A stretch of DNA of 36,174 bases, taken from the NCBI GenBank assembly GCA_018725205.1, contig QLUB01000001.1, positions 1 through 36,174 of the forward strand, given 5' to 3'. A program made the position numbers and the translations under genes. This document shows positions 1-7,565 of the stretch, piece after piece. The stretch is from a candidate division NPL-UPA2 bacterium. Lineage in GTDB: Bacteria; Bacillota; UBA994. Position 1 is the first letter of the stretch; each line of letters starts with the position of its first letter. The notes beneath the pieces were generated by a model, which worked only from the letters and a program-made list of their open reading frames with translations, ran no database searches and had not been told where the DNA came from.

Positions 1-87
1 CAAGCCTAACTACAGCGACCATTCCCGTGATAGCGGCGCAGCTGGCGGATGTGACCCGACCTACGACGATTTACCCTTTGCAGAGTG
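1..87. repeat. Direct repeat copy 1 within fliK (partner at 274-360)
   Basis: Bases 1-67 are identical to 274-340. After five mismatches, bases 73-87 are again identical to 346-360. The spacing is 273 nt (91 codons), so the duplication stays in frame. The left end of this copy is cut by the window edge. Confidence 0.95.
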
Positions 88-839
88 CAATGCCGGCGAG
101 CGCGCAGGGTCCGAGCACTGCAGCGGTCACAACGCTGCCAGATAGCGGCGCTCCGGCTGCGCATAGCGCTCGCGTCGCGGAAGTGAGGGGTGCGCCTACC
201 ACGGCGTCTCCAGAGCTCAGCGCACCAGCCCCCTCGCCAAGTCCAACCACAGCCCCAAGCCTAACTACAGCCCCAAGCCTAACTACAGCGACCATTCCCG
301 TGATAGCGGCGCAGCTGGCGGATGTGACCCGACCTACGACACCCCACCCTTTGCAGAGTGTCAATGAGCGAACTGCTCAGCGCATGGTACAGTTGCACGG
401 CGGCCGCTTCGTGCGGGTCCTGAGCGCAGAGCCTGCAGCGGAAACTAACCTCCAACTTGGAACAAATGTTAGTCCTCGTCTTCCAATTTCAGGGCCTTCC
501 TTGGAGGGCCTGCGCATGGAAATAATCGCCTTTGTACAAAGCCCGAGTCGCCCGCAGGTGATGCTAGAGATTCACCCACCTGAGTATGGTCGCGTGTTGG
601 TGAGTGCTGAATCAGGGCCGGGGGGAGCAGTTGTCGTTCGCCTAGTGGTGGAAACCCCTGCGGTTAAAGAACACGTGCTACTACATCTACAGCGATTCCC
701 GGTTCCGGCCGAAGTAGAGGTAATGACTTTTGAAGAACACCGCGAGCAAGGGGAGTTAAACGGTCAACGCGGACGTGAGGAATCACGACGTCAGCCCCCT
801 CCCCGCAAGGACAAATCTACCACAGAATTTACGATCTAG
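3..839 (+). CDS. fliK: Flagellar hook-length control protein FliK, C-terminal part (5' end outside window)
   Basis: The product is the secreted ruler that sets hook length and, through its C-terminal domain, switches the export gate (FlhB) from hook to filament substrates. The frame is open from base 3, so the gene begins before the window. The visible N-terminal half is low-complexity Ala/Pro/Thr/Ser with repeats (PSLTT, and an IPVIAAQLADVTRPTT block present twice), as expected of the extended FliK ruler. The last ~110 residues form a Flg_hook domain: the LEIHPPEYGRV motif is the family hallmark, followed by a VVRLVVETPAVKEHV-type strand/helix. The tail is very polar and basic. The GTG at 27 lies inside the repeat and is not a start. 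The gene directly precedes flgD, whose RBS overlaps the fliK stop region. Identity is firm for the C-terminal domain; the full length is unknown. Confidence 0.9.
   Translation, partial: SLTTATIPVIAAQLADVTRPTTIYPLQSAMPASAQGPSTAAVTTLPDSGAPAAHSARVAEVRGAPTTASPELSAPAPSPSPTTAPSLTTAPSLTTATIPVIAAQLADVTRPTTPHPLQSVNERTAQRMVQLHGGRFVRVLSAEPAAETNLQLGTNVSPRLPISGPSLEGLRMEIIAFVQSPSRPQVMLEIHPPEYGRVLVSAESGPGGAVVVRLVVETPAVKEHVLLHLQRFPVPAEVEVMTFEEHREQGELNGQRGREESRRQPPPRKDKSTTEFTI
251..286. repeat. Two tandem 18-bp units in fliK
   Basis: Unit AGCCCCAAGCCTAACTAC occurs at 251-268 and 269-286 exactly and encodes repeated APSLTT-type hexapeptides. The last 13 bases of the unit also start the window (1-13), so the array is itself part of the larger duplication. 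Confidence 0.95.
274..360. repeat. Direct repeat copy 2 within fliK (partner at 1-87)
   Basis: Second copy of the 87-bp imperfect direct repeat. It overlaps the end of the 18-bp tandem array. Both copies encode TIPVIAAQLADVTRPTT followed by a PLQS element, so this is a recent in-frame duplication inside the ruler region. Confidence 0.95.
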
Positions 840-850
840 GAGGTGAGTCA

Positions 851-1273
851 GTGAAAGTTCAAGCCACGCAACAAATGGCACACCCCCAGCCGGTGACGCA
901 AGCCTCTCCACCCGGAGGGGAGTTAGGTAAAGATGCCTTTCTCAAGATTCTCTTAGCTCAGATGCGCAATCAGGACCCGCTGAACCCTGCCGACGGTACC
1001 GCCATGATCGCCCAACTCGCACAATTCAGCAGTCTGGAACAAATGCAGAACTTAAACAACAAGATTGACCAACTGCTAGAGGTGCAGCTGCTTGGCGAGC
1101 TAAGCGGGCTCGTGGGGAAATCAGTGAGCTTTCGCGGGGAGAACGACGAAGTTTTGCAGGGCACCGTGCAGTCACTGGTTTGGGGTGGGAACAGGAGCCA
1201 GCTACGCATTAACGACATGTTAATACCACTAGGGCACGTTCTGGAAGTAAGGGGGGTACAAAGCGGTGCTTAG
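851..1273 (+). CDS. flgD: Flagellar hook-capping protein FlgD
   Basis: FlgD forms the cap that promotes polymerisation of FlgE hook subunits at the tip of the growing hook. The 140-residue product has the conserved N-terminal FlgD domain: a KDAFLKILLAQMRNQDPLNP stretch near residues 27-46, then AQLAQFSSLEQMQNLN. A LVGKSVSF segment and a short beta-rich tail follow. The long Ig-like/tudor C-terminal module of enterobacterial FlgD is absent; short forms are usual in Bacillota. The start is GTG with a strong AGGAGGTGAG site 5-10 nt upstream, overlapping the end of fliK. It overlaps flgE by 8 nt, so cap and hook translation are probably coupled. Confidence 0.95.
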   Translation: MKVQATQQMAHPQPVTQASPPGGELGKDAFLKILLAQMRNQDPLNPADGTAMIAQLAQFSSLEQMQNLNNKIDQLLEVQLLGELSGLVGKSVSFRGENDEVLQGTVQSLVWGGNRSQLRINDMLIPLGHVLEVRGVQSGA

Positions 1274-2501
1274 GTCTTTATTCTCGGCGATCTCGGGTAT
1301 GCGCAGCAAACAGGCAAAACTCGATGTTATCGCCAATAACATCTCTAACGTTAACACCACCGGGTTTAAGGGAAGTCGCGTAAAGTTCCATGACATGTTA
1401 AGTCAGACCATTAGGAGTGCGAGCGCGCCTGTCGGCGGGCGGGCGGGAACGAATCCCGCGCAAGTCGGGCTAGGAGTCGCGGTGGGTGGGATTGACACCA
1501 GTCATATACAAGGGGCTCTCCAGGCCACCGGCCGCATCTCCGACCTTGCGATTCAGGGCAGTGGTTTTTTTGTGATGGCCGACGGCCACCGCACTCTCTT
1601 TACCCGCGACGGAGCGTTCTCGCTGTCGCTCGCGCGTGAGCTGGTCAACTCTGCTACGGGCTTTAGGGTACAGGGGTGGATGGCCGATGCTGCCGGCAAC
1701 ATCTCGACGGCGACACCGCCAACCGCGATGCAGATTCCCCTCGGTGAGTCGGTAATCACACAACCCACTACGCGCGTCGAGTTTTCCGGCAACCTCACAA
1801 ACAGCGCTCCGCCGGTACCACCTCACGTCAACACGGTCACCGTTTTTGACTCGAAAGGGGAAGCGCATCAACTTAACGTCACGTTTACGCGCTCAGCCAT
1901 GAACACATGGTCGTATGCGGTTACTTCCACGGCGATCCCTCCCTTGTCGGTTACGCCTCCCGCCACCAGGACACTAAGCTTTGACACTAGTGGTGCAGTT
2001 ACACCCGCAACGGCGACAAGCGGCACGTTCACCGTTGCCGTTCCCGGCGCGGCTAACATTGCCGTCACGCTTCAATTAGGCTCGATGACTCAGGTTGCGG
2101 GCGGTAGTACCGCCGTTATGCGTTTTCAGGACGGATACGCTCCGGGCGAACTTCTCTCCTATATTATTGGACGGGGAGGAGTTATTACGGGGACGTACTC
2201 CAATGGCTTGGTGCGTGACATAGGCCAAATTACGCTAGCATATTTTGGAAATCCTGAGGCACTGCTTAAAGAGGGGGGAAACTTCTACTCTGTTTCGCCC
2301 AATTCCGGCGAGCCTCTAGTCGGCGTTGCAGGCTCGGGAGGTCGCGGCTCAATTGAAGTGGGGATGCTGGAAATGTCAAACGTGGATTTGGCAACGGAGT
2401 TTACAGAGATGATTTCTACTAATCGCGCTTTCCAGGCAAACGCGCGCACAGTGAGTACGTCTGACGAAATGTTGCAGGAGCTTATTCAGCTTAAGCGATA
2501 G
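1266..2501 (+). CDS. flgE: Flagellar hook protein FlgE
   Basis: FlgE is the structural subunit of the hook, the universal joint between rod and filament. The 411-residue product starts with the hook/rod signature (SAISGMRSKQAKLDVIANNI, SNVNTTGFK) at residues 7-36. It ends with the matching C-terminal helix region (EMSNVDLATEFTEMI, NRAFQANARTV). These two termini coil together in the assembled hook. The middle (about 150-350) is Ala/Thr/Val-rich and variable, matching the FlgE D1/D2 domains. The GTG start overlaps flgD by 8 nt. In many Clostridia flbD follows flgE; here only 11 nt separate flgE from motA, so flbD is missing at this place. Confidence 0.95.
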   Translation: MLRSLFSAISGMRSKQAKLDVIANNISNVNTTGFKGSRVKFHDMLSQTIRSASAPVGGRAGTNPAQVGLGVAVGGIDTSHIQGALQATGRISDLAIQGSGFFVMADGHRTLFTRDGAFSLSLARELVNSATGFRVQGWMADAAGNISTATPPTAMQIPLGESVITQPTTRVEFSGNLTNSAPPVPPHVNTVTVFDSKGEAHQLNVTFTRSAMNTWSYAVTSTAIPPLSVTPPATRTLSFDTSGAVTPATATSGTFTVAVPGAANIAVTLQLGSMTQVAGGSTAVMRFQDGYAPGELLSYIIGRGGVITGTYSNGLVRDIGQITLAYFGNPEALLKEGGNFYSVSPNSGEPLVGVAGSGGRGSIEVGMLEMSNVDLATEFTEMISTNRAFQANARTVSTSDEMLQELIQLKR

Positions 2502-2512
2502 GGGGGAGTTCA

Positions 2513-3304
2513 ATGCGTAAATCAGGGCCCATCACACCGGCTATTATCTTTGGTGGGCTGGCGGCTATTGTCTGGGCGATGATGTCCGGCGGTGGCGCGG
2601 GCGTATTTGTCAACATCCCTTCTTTCCTGATCACCGTCATAGGCTCTTTTGCCGCTTTGATGGTTAACTACTCTTGGGAGGACGCGCGCGAGTCATATCA
2701 CGACGTGCGACGCTTGTTTAAGCAGATACCACCGGATCCGATGGAGACTATCAAGAAATTCGGCGAGCTTTCGACGCGCGCGCGACGCGAAGGGTTATTA
2801 GTGCTCGAAGACGAAGTGCCGCAGATGGAACCCTTCTTAGGGAAGGGGATGCAGATGGTCATTGACGGCATGGACCCTGCGGTAGTTACGAGGGTGCTCG
2901 AAACAGAGTTGGTACAGGAAGAAGGTCGCCACCAAGTGGCTGCAAATATGCTGGCCACGTGGGGTAACTTGGCGCCTGGGTTTGGGATGATTGGCACTCT
3001 GATTGGGCTTGTGCTGATGTTAAACACATTAGATGACCCTGCGGCGATTGGGCCCGCCATGGCGGTTGCCTTGGTCACCACGTTTTACGGGGCGATGATG
3101 GCTAATTTCCTGCTTACGCCGCTTGCCGGCAAAGTGATGCTCAAGAGTCGCCAAGTGCTTTTGTACCGCGAGATGGCAATTGAGGGGCTTACGGCGCTAC
3201 AGGCGGGCGTAAATCCGCGCGTTATCGAACAAAGGCTTAGGGCTTTCGTCCTACCCGCAAGAGTGAGTTCGAAGCCTGACAAGGCGGAGGCCGCCGATGA
3301 CTAG
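2513..3304 (+). CDS. motA: Flagellar motor stator protein MotA
   Basis: MotA is the ion-channel partner of MotB and provides the cytoplasmic loop that contacts FliG to generate torque. The 263-residue length is typical. Four membrane segments are visible: about residues 7-27 (IIFGGLAAIVWAMM), 33-50, 150-170 and 182-200. A large cytoplasmic loop lies between the second and third (about 55-145), rich in Arg/Glu and including RRLFKQIPPDPMETI. The MotA/ExbB signature NLAPGFGMIGTLIGLVLML lies at the start of TM3. The ATG has a GGGGGGAG site 7 nt upstream. The 3' end overlaps motB by 8 nt. Whether the stator uses protons or sodium cannot be told from this gene alone. Confidence 0.96.
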   Translation: MRKSGPITPAIIFGGLAAIVWAMMSGGGAGVFVNIPSFLITVIGSFAALMVNYSWEDARESYHDVRRLFKQIPPDPMETIKKFGELSTRARREGLLVLEDEVPQMEPFLGKGMQMVIDGMDPAVVTRVLETELVQEEGRHQVAANMLATWGNLAPGFGMIGTLIGLVLMLNTLDDPAAIGPAMAVALVTTFYGAMMANFLLTPLAGKVMLKSRQVLLYREMAIEGLTALQAGVNPRVIEQRLRAFVLPARVSSKPDKAEAADD

Positions 3305-4004
3305 GCGCAGATCCTCCGGTGGAGTTGCTACCGCGAGCTGGCTTACCACATACTCCGACTTAGTGACGCTTCTCCTGTGTTTTTTTGTCCTGCTTTACTC
3401 TTTTTCCGCCATTGACGTGGTGAAATTTCGGCGGTTTCTTGCCTCTTTTCAGGGCGTCGGCGTACTTGACGGGGGTACGACACCGGATACAACCATCGTT
3501 ATGCCGGAGGAGAATCCAAACGAAGTAGCCACCGAGCAGCTTGGACCCTTCTGGGCGGATAGCGGCCGGATGATGACCCACGTACAGGAGTATCTCGAGT
3601 CGCAAGGGATAGAGGCCGAGGTGAGGGCGTTTCGTGAGGAGAGAGGGGTGCTGCTTGAGCTGCAGGATAGGGTGTTGTTTGACTCCGGGCAAGCTACTTT
3701 GCGTCAAGACGGACTCACACTCCTAGGTAAACTAGTTACTTTGTTTTCTGAGATGCCCAACGAAATCGCGGTGGAGGGGCATACCGACAATGTGCCTATT
3801 AACACCCCAGAGTACCCATCTAATTGGGAACTTTCCGCCGCACGTTCCGCACGAGTAGTGAGGTACTTTGTAGAAATTCGCGGGCTTACGCCGGAACGGT
3901 TTTCGGCCATTGGCTATGGGGAATTTAGGCCGGTAGATAGCAATGCCACCGCCGTAGGCCGCAGTCGGAATCGGCGGGTTGTATTTGTGATTCGGGGGAT
4001 ATAG
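3297..4004 (+). CDS. motB: Flagellar motor stator protein MotB (OmpA-type peptidoglycan-binding)
   Basis: MotB completes the stator channel and anchors it to peptidoglycan. The single membrane segment, about residues 17-40, contains the ion-binding Asp21 in the SDLVTLLLCFFVLLYSFS context. A plug/linker follows, then the OmpA-like domain from about 125 to the end, with VEGHTDNVP, NWELSAARSARVVRYF and GYGEFRPV motifs and a final NRRVVFVI strand. The 235-residue length is normal. ATG overlaps the motA stop by 8 nt, as is common for this pair. The neighbouring fliL encodes a stator-associated protein, which fits a motor sub-cluster. Confidence 0.96.
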   Translation: MTRRRSSGGVATASWLTTYSDLVTLLLCFFVLLYSFSAIDVVKFRRFLASFQGVGVLDGGTTPDTTIVMPEENPNEVATEQLGPFWADSGRMMTHVQEYLESQGIEAEVRAFREERGVLLELQDRVLFDSGQATLRQDGLTLLGKLVTLFSEMPNEIAVEGHTDNVPINTPEYPSNWELSAARSARVVRYFVEIRGLTPERFSAIGYGEFRPVDSNATAVGRSRNRRVVFVIRGI

Positions 4005-4008
4005 CGGT

Positions 4009-4425
4009 ATGTTGAAAAAGATTATCTTAGCGGTGCTTGTTATAGCGGTTATTGTGCTAGGGGTGGTCTTCCGTGCACCCCTAGTCGCGATGGTGCGGGG
4101 GTTTGTTGCGCCTGCCCCGGGACTCGTTGTCTCTGCGGGGGGCGATTTTACGGTTAACTTGCTTGATCCCGGCATGCGGCGGTATCTCCGCGTGAACATT
4201 GCACTGCAGTATCTTGCTTCGCGGGCACTGGCAGAGGAACTAGTCGCACGCGAGCCGGAAATCCGGCATGCGGTGATTAAGGTGTTGCGCGCTAAGACCG
4301 TAGATGACCTGACTACGACGGAAAAGGTCGAAGGTCTGCGTCAGGAGTTACTCGCCGCGCTTAATGCGGTGCTCGAGCAGGGAGACATCACTAATATCTT
4401 CTTCGTGGACTTTGTGATCCAATAA
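4009..4425 (+). CDS. fliL: Flagellar basal body-associated protein FliL
   Basis: FliL is a single-pass membrane protein that surrounds or stabilises the stator. The 138-residue product has one N-terminal membrane segment (about residues 4-30, IILAVLVIAVIVLGVVF). The periplasm-facing stomatin-like domain follows, with GGDFTVNLLDPGMRRYLRVNI, a VIKVLRAKTVDDL segment and the family ending NIFFVDFVIQ. It starts 4 nt after motB, with GGGGGAT about 10 nt upstream. Its TAA shares one base with the ATG of the next gene (TAATG). Confidence 0.93.
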   Translation: MLKKIILAVLVIAVIVLGVVFRAPLVAMVRGFVAPAPGLVVSAGGDFTVNLLDPGMRRYLRVNIALQYLASRALAEELVAREPEIRHAVIKVLRAKTVDDLTTTEKVEGLRQELLAALNAVLEQGDITNIFFVDFVIQ

Positions 4426-4772
4426 TGAATCCCATTACGTCTTTGATGCGCCTACTAGTGGCTCTTGTTGTTGTATTTGGCTTACTGCTTGGTCTGCGGT
4501 GGTACTTGTTGCGGCGAGTAACCTCCCTCTCTGCAACCCCTGTGGGTTTGCTGCGCGTGCGAGAGCGCGTGTGGCTTTCCGGCCGGATGCAAGCAGTAGT
4601 GCTCGAAGTAGGGGAAGAGTCCTTCTTGGTGTGTACGACAGACCACGCCGTGCAGGTGACACCTCTGGCCAAACTTCCGCCTCTATCACCTGTTGACCAC
4701 ACAGACCAACCGAATTTTGCCACCCATCTGGAGCATATGTTTACATTCTTACGACAGGGAGGCAAAAGGTAA
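4425..4772 (+). CDS. fliO: Flagellar biosynthesis protein FliO
   Basis: FliO is a small membrane protein that assists assembly of the FliP pore in the flagellar type III export gate. The 115-residue product has one N-terminal membrane segment (about 5-27), a basic turn, and a compact cytoplasmic domain. The motifs LLRVRERVWLSGRMQAVVLEVG and FLVCTTDHAVQVTPLAKLPP match the FliO pattern of a short beta-rich domain. FliO is poorly conserved, so position directly before fliP is a large part of the evidence. It overlaps fliL by 1 nt and fliP by 1 nt. Confidence 0.85.
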   Translation: MNPITSLMRLLVALVVVFGLLLGLRWYLLRRVTSLSATPVGLLRVRERVWLSGRMQAVVLEVGEESFLVCTTDHAVQVTPLAKLPPLSPVDHTDQPNFATHLEHMFTFLRQGGKR

Positions 4773-5449
4773 TGTTCCCCATACCAGAGATTGGCCTACA
4801 AATCGGAGCTGCCACTTCTCCCGGTGAAGTAGTGGGGAGCGTCAGGCTCCTCATCTTGCTTACGGTCCTAAGTCTGGTCCCCGCTATTTTGGTGATGGTT
4901 ACTTCCTTTACGCGCATAGTCATTGTCTTGTCGTTCGTGCGAACTGCGGTCGCCGCACAGAATGTTCCCCCGAACCAGGTGCTAATTGGACTTGCGTTGT
5001 TTCTAACACTCTTTACTATGACCCCGACATTAACTCGCCTGCAGACTGAGGCGGTCACGCCGTATCTCGCGGGGGAGCTGTCGCAGGAGGCGGCCTTTGA
5101 GCGTGCGTCGGTCCCACTGCGGGAATTTATGCTCCCGCACACGCGCGAGGTGGACATCGCCTTGTTTCTAACTGCGACCGAAACGCCTGCTCCACCTGCG
5201 CCAGAGGACTTGTCACTGACAATACTTGTTCCTGCTTTTATGCTCAGTGAGTTGCGAACTGCGTTTGCCATGGGCGTAACGCTGTTTATTCCCTTTATGG
5301 TCATTGATATGGTAGTGGCGAGCACGCTTCTCTCGATGGGCATGTTTATGCTTCCACCTGTGACCATATCGCTGCCCTTTAAGCTGCTGCTTTTTGTTCT
5401 GGCCGATGGCTGGCATTTGGTTGCCAAGTCACTTCTTGAGAGCTTTTAG
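4772..5449 (+). CDS. fliP: Flagellar type III export gate protein FliP
   Basis: FliP forms the core of the FliP5Q4R1 export gate through which rod, hook and filament subunits pass. The 225-residue product carries the family signature TSFTRIVIVLSFVRTAVAAQ near residues 43-62 and the pore region LFLTLFTMTP. Four hydrophobic segments are seen (about 26-46, 65-85, 150-185, 190-215). The C-terminal MLPPVTISLPFKLLLFVLADGW block is typical. Many FliP proteins have a cleavable signal peptide; this one begins with a short non-hydrophobic segment and shows none. The start is well supported by AGGGAGGC about 8 nt upstream and a 1-nt overlap with fliO. Confidence 0.96.
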   Translation: MFPIPEIGLQIGAATSPGEVVGSVRLLILLTVLSLVPAILVMVTSFTRIVIVLSFVRTAVAAQNVPPNQVLIGLALFLTLFTMTPTLTRLQTEAVTPYLAGELSQEAAFERASVPLREFMLPHTREVDIALFLTATETPAPPAPEDLSLTILVPAFMLSELRTAFAMGVTLFIPFMVIDMVVASTLLSMGMFMLPPVTISLPFKLLLFVLADGWHLVAKSLLESF

Positions 5450-5458
5450 GAGGTCGGC

Positions 5459-5728
5459 ATGACTGAAGGGATGGTTCTCCACCTCGCACGGGAAGCAATT
5501 TCCCTGACCCTCTTGCTCGCCGGGCCCTTGCTCATCGCCAGTCTAGTTGTGGGGCTCTTAGTAAGCATATTTCAAGCCGCGACTCAAATACAGGAGCAAA
5601 CACTTACTTTTGTCCCCAAGCTTGTGGCAGTCCTCTTAACCATGCTGTTTTTGGGCGGTTGGATGATGAACACCATGGTTGCGTACACGACAGACCTCTT
5701 CGCAAATCTTGGCAGGATGATGCGATGA
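5459..5728 (+). CDS. fliQ: Flagellar type III export gate protein FliQ
   Basis: FliQ wraps the FliP/FliR pore of the export gate. The 89-residue protein has two membrane hairpins (about 15-38 and 52-75) and the family motifs TLLLAGPLLIASLVVGLLVS and FQAATQIQEQTLTFVPKLV. The ATG follows a strong TAGGAGGTC site. Its stop overlaps the fliR start as ATGA (5725-5728). Confidence 0.96.
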   Translation: MTEGMVLHLAREAISLTLLLAGPLLIASLVVGLLVSIFQAATQIQEQTLTFVPKLVAVLLTMLFLGGWMMNTMVAYTTDLFANLGRMMR

Positions 5729-6492
5729 TAGTTCAGGGGCTCGCGCCTTGGCTGCAACTGCTATTAGTTCTAGCCAGAGTGCTATCATTTATTATTACCG
5801 CGCCGCTGTTGAACCGGCGGCAGATTCCGGCGTTGAGCAAAATTGGTCTCGCTATGATCCTTAGTCTCATCGTGGTCGCAGGCGGCGGCGTACCTGTGGA
5901 GCGGGAGATCGGAACATTTGTTAGCGCGGTGGTGCTAGAAGCAGCTACCGGTCTGGCCGCAGGCATGGTTGCGAGTTGGCTCTTCGCGAGTTTTCAAATG
6001 GGCGGTGCGCTGATGGACCAGCAGGCTGGTTTTGGGACTGCAGCCATCTTTGACCCCACCACCTTTGGACAGGTGTCGCTCCTTTCGAACCTCTTTCTCT
6101 CGCTTAGCCTGTTGTTGTTCCTAGAGCTTAATGGGCACCACTTGATGTTGCTCGCGCTTTTACGGAGTTTCACGCTTGTGCCGGCAGGGTCGGCCGTGCT
6201 TGGAGTGAGTTGGGCTCAGGTAGTGTTGGCAGTGGTGGCAGGTGCCATGAGTTTGGCTCTGCGGTTAGCGGCACCAGTGATGGCGGCGATAGTTATCACC
6301 GACATCACCTTAGGGATGCTCGGGCGAGCCGTACCGCAGCTTAATGTCTTGATGCTGGCTCTGCCGGTCAAGGCGGGCGTGGCGCTGTTGGTTCTGGGGG
6401 CTGCCGCTCCTCTGTTGTTGGGGGTGGGGGATGCTTTTATAGCGCGATTTGAAGTCTTGCTGGCGCAAGCCCTAGGAGCGATGTCCCCGTGA
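5725..6492 (+). CDS. fliR: Flagellar type III export gate protein FliR
   Basis: FliR caps the FliP/FliQ spiral in the export gate. The product from the ATG at 5725 is 255 residues, normal for the family, with about six hydrophobic segments and the motifs PLLNRRQIPALSKIGLA (about 26-42) and GGALMDQQAGFGTAAIFDP. A longer reading from 5659 would add 22 residues encoded wholly inside fliQ with no RBS. The ATGA overlap with fliQ supports the shorter start. The 3' end overlaps flhB as GTGA. Confidence 0.95.
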   Translation: MIVQGLAPWLQLLLVLARVLSFIITAPLLNRRQIPALSKIGLAMILSLIVVAGGGVPVEREIGTFVSAVVLEAATGLAAGMVASWLFASFQMGGALMDQQAGFGTAAIFDPTTFGQVSLLSNLFLSLSLLLFLELNGHHLMLLALLRSFTLVPAGSAVLGVSWAQVVLAVVAGAMSLALRLAAPVMAAIVITDITLGMLGRAVPQLNVLMLALPVKAGVALLVLGAAAPLLLGVGDAFIARFEVLLAQALGAMSP

Positions 6493-7565
6493 CGCCCGAG
6501 CAACAGAGTCAAGCGGAACGCACGGAGCAAGCGACACCTAAACGGCTGAGCGAAGCACGCAAAAAGGGACAGGCTGTAAAAAGCATGGACTTAGTTGCGG
6601 CCGTAGGGTTTCTCGGCATGATCGCAGCGTTAGCTTTGACTGGCGAGCGGCTGATTAACGCCTCCCTTAATTACGTCGCTATGTCGCTTAGTAATCTGTC
6701 CGCAGCGACAGCACTAGATTACTCCTTTGCTCCGCTCCTAGTACATGCCGTAAGTATCTTTACCTCTATGGTTTGGCCTGTTTTGACTGCGGCGCTCGTC
6801 TTAGGCGTACTCGCTAACATTGTGCAAGTAGGGTTCTTGTGGAGCGGCGATCCGTTAAAACCAGAGTTTAGCCGTCTCGATCCTATAGAGGGACTAGGGC
6901 GAATGATGTCCACCCGAGCGCTGTTTGACTTAGTTAAGGCGCTGGCTAAACTGCTTGCGGTAGGATTCGCGGCCTATCTTGGGTTGCACGGCGAAATGGA
7001 GAGTCTGTTGCTTGCGGGTTACAGCGAGGGGGCTGGTTCCTTGGTGCTAGTCGGGCGGGTGCTCTACGGAGTAGCCATCCGGGTAGGGTTTACGTATTTG
7101 GTTATCGGTGTAGTCGACTTTCTCTACCAAAGGCATGAATTTCGGCAAAACATGATGATGACGCGGCAAGAAGTGAAGGAAGAACACAAGCAGATGGAAG
7201 GTGACCCGCAAGTTAAGGCGCGGCAGCGCGAACGGCAGCGCCTGCTGGCCACGGGCCGGATGTTTGCAGCTATCCCGACTGCGACGGTCGTGGTCACTAA
7301 CCCTACCCACTTTGCCGTTGCTTTGCGCTATGAGCGGGGTGCTGCGACAGGCGCCCCGCTGGTTGTAGCTAAAGGCTGCGATTACTTGGCGAAACGCATT
7401 AAGCTTCGTGCCACAGAGTGTGGCATCCCGTTAGTAGAGAACCCGGCTTTAGCCCGCTCCCTTTACCGGCAGTCAGAAGTGGGACAGGAGATTCCTGTCG
7501 CGCTCTACAAGGTCGTTGCCGAGATTTTGGCCGACATATTCTCGCGACAAAGGAGGCTAATTTGA
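6489..7565 (+). CDS. flhB: Flagellar export switch protein FlhB
   Basis: FlhB gates substrate specificity of flagellar export and responds to FliK. The 358-residue protein has the N-terminal signature ERTEQATPKRLSEARKKGQ (about 9-27) and four membrane segments. The cytoplasmic domain contains the autocleavage motif NPTH (around residues 271-274), so the switch-type self-cleavage is predicted to be intact. The MEGDPQVKARQRERQR segment and the LVENPALARSLY motif are also typical. The start is GTG inside a GTGA overlap with fliR. A good AAAGGAGG near its 3' end serves flhA. Confidence 0.96.
   Translation: MTPEQQSQAERTEQATPKRLSEARKKGQAVKSMDLVAAVGFLGMIAALALTGERLINASLNYVAMSLSNLSAATALDYSFAPLLVHAVSIFTSMVWPVLTAALVLGVLANIVQVGFLWSGDPLKPEFSRLDPIEGLGRMMSTRALFDLVKALAKLLAVGFAAYLGLHGEMESLLLAGYSEGAGSLVLVGRVLYGVAIRVGFTYLVIGVVDFLYQRHEFRQNMMMTRQEVKEEHKQMEGDPQVKARQRERQRLLATGRMFAAIPTATVVVTNPTHFAVALRYERGAATGAPLVVAKGCDYLAKRIKLRATECGIPLVENPALARSLYRQSEVGQEIPVALYKVVAEILADIFSRQRRLI

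Noticed and set aside
27..839. GTG at 27 as the start of fliK
   Set aside because: It is an internal Val codon within the duplicated segment; the same codon occurs internally at 300, and the frame is open to the window edge.
4741..5427. Long antisense open frame (228 codons) opposite fliP
   Set aside because: Its product is Ser/Thr/Arg-rich with no domain, and the + strand frame is an unmistakable FliP. It is a shadow of codon bias.
5659..5724. Upstream extension of fliR
   Set aside because: It lies wholly in fliQ and has no RBS; the ATGA junction at 5725 gives the family N-terminus.
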